This document shows, piece after piece, positions 31,150-33,404 of a DNA stretch of 33,404 nt; the stretch's first letter is position 1; every line of letters starts with the position of its first letter. The DNA is from CAG-492 sp035388585 (GTDB lineage: Bacteria > Bacillota > Clostridia > TANB77 > CAG-508). Both the position numbers and the translations under genes were made by a program. Where the stretch lies: positions 1-33,404 of the forward strand of contig DAOOQE010000014.1 in NCBI GenBank assembly GCA_035388585.1, read 5' to 3'. Under the pieces are notes generated by a model that saw only the letters and a list, made by a program, of their open reading frames with translations, made no database searches and was not told the origin of the DNA.

Positions 31150-31246
31150 TTTATTAATTATTATTTCTAAACTTCATTTATTAATTATTATTTCTAAACT
31201 TCTAAACTTCATTTATTAATTATTATTTCTAAACTTCTAAACAAGA
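31150..31246. repeat. 27/35-bp tandem repeat in the iscR-nifS gap, three copies
   Basis: TTTATTAATTATTATTTCTA followed by AACTTC starts at 31150, 31177 and 31212. The second and third copies carry an added CTAAACTT. On the minus strand each full unit holds ATG AAG TTT AGA AAT AAT AAT TAA, but no ribosome-binding site. Confidence 0.8.
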
Positions 31247-31295
31247 TTTTAAAAATAAAAATTATTAATTAAAAGACATCTAAACTTAAATATTT

Positions 31296-31694
31296 TTATT
31301 TAATTAAGTCTTCAAGAGTTTTTCCATTTATATAATCACTTATAACATTGTCCAACCCTTTCCAAAAGGAATATGTTTTACAATCTTGTTTTCTATTACA
31401 TACACCTTGTTCTGTTAAGCAATATATTGGAGCCAATTCACCTTCTGTAGCTCTTAGTATATCTCCTACTGAATACTCTGAAGGATTTTTCATTAGTCTA
31501 TATCCTCCAGTATACCCTCTTGAAGATTCCAAAAAACCTACTTTATTTAATAATGATATTATTTGTTCTAAATATTTATTTGAAATCTCTTGTCTTTTTG
31601 CAATATCTTTTAATGGTATAAATCTTCCATCATTATTAATTGCTAAATCAATCATAATTCTTAATGCATACCTACCCTTTGTGGATATTTTCAT
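31296..31694 (-). CDS. iscR: Rrf2-family regulator, IscR-like
   Basis: 132 residues from ATG 31694, which has GAGGTGATTTAT upstream; an earlier in-frame GTG lies inside this ribosome-binding site. The winged-helix N-terminus MKISTKGRYALRIMIDLA and the motif EISNKYLEQIISLLNKVGFLESSRGYTGGY are typical of Rrf2 proteins. Three cysteines, C92, C99 and C105 (YCLTEQGVCNRKQDC), sit where E. coli IscR binds its [2Fe-2S] cluster, so sensing of Fe-S status is likely. It lies upstream of nifS-nifU on the same strand. Its own promoter contains a short dyad, which suggests self-regulation. Confidence 0.93.
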   Translation of the reverse strand: MKISTKGRYALRIMIDLAINNDGRFIPLKDIAKRQEISNKYLEQIISLLNKVGFLESSRGYTGGYRLMKNPSEYSVGDILRATEGELAPIYCLTEQGVCNRKQDCKTYSFWKGLDNVISDYINGKTLEDLIK

Positions 31695-31715
31695 ATAAAT
31701 CACCTCATTTATGTA

Positions 31716-31745
31716 ATTATACTACTAACATAGTAGGATTTGCAA
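31716..31745 (-). promoter_or_regulatory. iscR promoter with an internal dyad
   Basis: Minus strand: -35 TTGCAA (31745-31740), 18-bp spacer, -10 TATAAT (31721-31716). The spacer holds CTACTA-ACA-TAGTAG (plus strand 31722-31736), a possible autoregulatory operator. Confidence 0.65.
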
Positions 31746-31755
31746 GTATAATTTT

Positions 31756-32136
31756 TTATTCTACTTCTTTTTTCCATAATCCATGAATATTGCAATATGC
31801 ATATATAGTTGATTTTGGAGCATATTTAAATCTAACAGTTGTTTCTTGTTCTGGATATAATGTTATTCTAGTTGTTTTATTATCAGAAACTAATGCTATC
31901 CACATAATATAATGTTCCTTTTGCATTGGATGTTCAATCTCTCCAACTCTTACAACTATTTCGTCTTCTACTTTTTCATATGTTGGAACATGTTTTTCAT
32001 GAGATGCATCAGTTGTATTTGCTTCCAATAAGGTCATTTTTTTTCCGCAACACACAATTGGATTACCTACATCATGAATCAGTCCAACCTGATTACCACA
32101 AATTTCACATATATGAAATTTTACATTTTCTTTCAT
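31756..32136 (-). CDS. dfx: Desulfoferrodoxin (two-iron superoxide reductase)
   Basis: 126 residues, the standard size. It reduces superoxide to hydrogen peroxide without making oxygen, a usual defence in anaerobes. The N-terminal desulforedoxin domain binds iron centre I with C10, C13, C29 and C30. The catalytic domain binds iron centre II with H49, H69, H75, C115 and H118 (HEKHVPTY, GEIEHPMQKEHY, YCNIHGLW). K48 beside H49 is the conserved active-site lysine of EKH. ATAAGGAGGAAATTT precedes the ATG. It ends just before the iscR promoter on the same strand. Confidence 0.97.
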   Translation of the reverse strand: MKENVKFHICEICGNQVGLIHDVGNPIVCCGKKMTLLEANTTDASHEKHVPTYEKVEDEIVVRVGEIEHPMQKEHYIMWIALVSDNKTTRITLYPEQETTVRFKYAPKSTIYAYCNIHGLWKKEVE

Positions 32137-32372
32137 AAATTTCCTCCTTATTTATATTTATAAGTTCCATTACAAATACATAATAATTAATATTCTATTT
32201 ATAATAAAAAATAATAATTATTATTATAAATATTATTTCGTATTATAAATATTATTTTTATATTAAAAATCATATATTTGAAATTATTTTTAGTATAACA
32301 TATTAAAATACTTTTGTGTAGTATAAAATTTTTGAATACAAAAATTATTTTATATAATTGCATTTATTTTTA

Positions 32373-32504
32373 TCTTACTAATAATTTAATTTTATCTTAC
32401 TAATTATTTGATATTATGATACTAATTATTTAATATTATCTTACTAGTAATTTAATATTATCTTACTAATATTTTAATTTTTTCTTACTAATCATTTTAA
32501 TATT
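32373..32504. repeat. 22-bp tandem repeat, six copies in exact register
   Basis: TCTTACTA (once TGATACTA) starts at 32373, 32395, 32417, 32439, 32461 and 32483, each followed by an AATTATTTAATATTA-like stretch. It occupies the gap between the unknown gene at 32563 and dfx. Further left, 32215-32260 holds two TATTATAAATATTATTT copies; the rest of 32137-32372 shows nothing else. Confidence 0.85.
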
Positions 32505-32521
32505 TTAGTAAAAAAACATAA

Positions 32522-32554
32522 AAAATACTCATCAAATAATTTAATGAGTATTTT
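32522..32554 (-). terminator. Terminator of the unknown 234-residue gene
   Basis: AAAATACTCAT and ATGAGTATTTT form an 11-bp stem with a loop of about 11 nt. T-runs follow on the minus strand, about 10 nt past the stop codon. Confidence 0.8.
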
Positions 32555-32562
32555 AGTAAAAA

Positions 32563-33267
32563 TCATTCATCCATAACAATCCAGCCAACAGCTAGATTAT
32601 CAATATTTTCAGGATAGTTTATGTTGGATTGATTAATAATTGGAGCTTCATAACTGTTTAAGTACCTTGCACCTCCTACATGATAAAATCTATTATCATT
32701 TGATGATTTTATTATTTTTGAAACATTGCCTAAATCACTAAATTCTGAAACTACTCTTTTATCTCCTGTTCTCTCATAAACGAAATCATAGTAAAGAGTA
32801 TTATTTATGTATCTCGCTATATTGACACTATCATTACAGATTTCGTGCCAACAATAAGATATTTTGTTCCAATTAGTTTCAACTAATCTTTTCAAAATAT
32901 ATGCAACAAACAACAGCCTTTCATTTTCATTTCCCAATCGTGAGTTTTTACTTTTTAAAACATTTTTTGCATTTTCTTCCCACCAGAGTGGACTTTTTCC
33001 AAGTCCTGGTAATAATCCTGATTCAAAAATTATTTCATTATTTTTCAAGCTAGGATCGTAACCCTGAACTCGAAAATTTTTAATATCTTCATTCATGAGG
33101 ACATTTAATATTTTTTCTTTAAAATTCATCTGTTCCTTACTTTTTGAGATGTAGTTTAAGAAACTATCATTAACAGAAATTTGCGTTGCTGGTATAATCT
33201 TAAACTTTTTTAATAATTCTTCATCCCGAAGTTTTAGTTCCATTTCTAAATTTTTATTAAATTCCAT
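32563..33267 (-). CDS. Unrecognised 234-residue cytoplasmic protein
   Basis: No family recognised. There is no signal peptide or membrane segment. The N-terminal 30 residues are charged and helical (MEFNKNLEMELKLRDEELLK). Distinctive stretches are GLLPGLGKSPLWWEENAKNV (about 87-106), ETNWNKISYCWHEICNDSVN (about 134-153), a tyrosine-rich YINNTLYYDFVYERTGDK and the end NLAVGWIVMDE. The many Trp/Tyr residues and even composition suggest a folded enzyme-like domain. GGAGGGG lies 5 nt before the ATG, and a terminator follows, so it is a single-gene transcript. A 24-bp palindrome lies in its upstream region. Confidence 0.75.
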   Translation of the reverse strand: MEFNKNLEMELKLRDEELLKKFKIIPATQISVNDSFLNYISKSKEQMNFKEKILNVLMNEDIKNFRVQGYDPSLKNNEIIFESGLLPGLGKSPLWWEENAKNVLKSKNSRLGNENERLLFVAYILKRLVETNWNKISYCWHEICNDSVNIARYINNTLYYDFVYERTGDKRVVSEFSDLGNVSKIIKSSNDNRFYHVGGARYLNSYEAPIINQSNINYPENIDNLAVGWIVMDE

Positions 33268-33300
33268 ATAAACCCCTCCTCGTCGAGTTTTGATTCATAT

Positions 33301-33324
33301 ATAGTAAAATAATTATTTTACTAT
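33301..33324. promoter_or_regulatory. 24-bp perfect palindrome upstream of the unknown gene
   Basis: The left half is ATAGTAAAATAA, followed by its exact reverse complement, about 34 nt before the minus-strand ATG. It overlaps a possible plus-strand -35 box. Size and symmetry fit an operator for a dimeric regulator; an AT-rich chance palindrome cannot be excluded. Confidence 0.6.
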
Positions 33325-33403
33325 GTTACGTATACAATATATACTATAAATTTTGGTTCTATAATATTGATTGGGGTGGTTAATCACCTTAATCAATTTT
33401 TTT
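33317..33403 (+). ncRNA. Possible short plus-strand RNA or leader ending in a strong terminator
   Basis: Plus strand: -35 TTTACT (33317-33322), 17-bp spacer, -10 TATACT (33340-33345), predicted start near 33352. The stem TTGATTGGGGTG (33367-33378), loop GTTAAT, CACCTTAATCAA (33385-33396) follows, with two G-U pairs, then seven Ts. The G-U pairs make the stem good only on the plus strand, although no plus-strand gene precedes it. It is either a small RNA of about 50 nt or an attenuator in front of a gene to the right of the window. Confidence 0.45.
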
Positions 33404-33404
33404 G

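Overview
The window is very AT-rich (roughly a quarter G+C, judged by eye). It has strong AGGAGG ribosome-binding sites, textbook sigma-A promoters (TTGACA-17-TATAAT), tRNAs with encoded CCA, an NifS/NifU/IscR set, a superoxide reductase (desulfoferrodoxin), and cohesin/dockerin and sortase-type surface proteins. This fits an anaerobic, low-GC Gram-positive of the class Clostridia, most likely an uncultured gut lineage. Nearly all genes lie on the minus strand; only ppaC, an HD-domain gene and a degenerate adenylosuccinate-lyase-like gene are on plus.

Layout. 1-2.7 kb: the first codons of a minus-strand gene, a decayed metK remnant, tRNA-Leu(CAA), a ComEC-like secreted metallo-beta-lactamase-fold hydrolase with its DUF3006 partner, an M23 peptidase relic and a 40-bp hairpin repeat array. 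2.7-6.7 kb: a P-type Ca2+ ATPase, a TrhA/hemolysin-III membrane protein and a MazF/PemK-like protein without a visible antitoxin. 6.9-9.1 kb: a CYTH-HAD fusion coupled to a broken methyltransferase gene, then two tRNA-Gly(TCC) genes. 9.4-14.4 kb: cysS diverging from ppaC, pyruvate kinase 1 and an HD-domain protein. 14.5-21.9 kb: an envelope block with a cohesin-dockerin protein, a papain-family (C1A) dockerin peptidase, an LPXTG-like Ig/InlB-repeat protein, a polytopic-membrane/GT2 fusion and a 29-residue cysteine-rich mini-protein. 22.3-27.5 kb: a second pyruvate kinase, an alpha-glucan phosphorylase and a GT51 peptidoglycan glycosyltransferase. 27.9-28.9 kb: the lyase-like pseudoenzyme. 29.1-32.1 kb: tRNA-Leu(TAG) and an Fe-S/oxidative stress block (nifU, nifS, iscR-type Rrf2, dfx). 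32.6-33.4 kb: an unrecognised protein, a 24-bp palindrome and a plus-strand terminator with no plus-strand gene before it.

How the genes work together. GlgP, the two pyruvate kinases and the Mn-dependent pyrophosphatase belong to glycogen/glycolytic energy metabolism. NifS/NifU build Fe-S clusters, presumably under the IscR-like regulator, next to the superoxide reductase. The C1A peptidase and cohesin protein look like a small cell-surface cohesin/dockerin pair.

The most unusual features are: (i) a PurB-fold protein that has lost its catalytic signature; (ii) private short-period tandem repeat arrays in almost every long intergenic gap, often with a 21-22 bp period; (iii) a 29-aa protein with seven cysteines; (iv) three exact copies of a 9-bp site over the nifS promoter; (v) a 51-bp element present twice; and (vi) a hairpin that may bring a distant Shine-Dalgarno sequence to the Ca2+ ATPase start codon. 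All family assignments come from reading motifs by eye; no database was searched.
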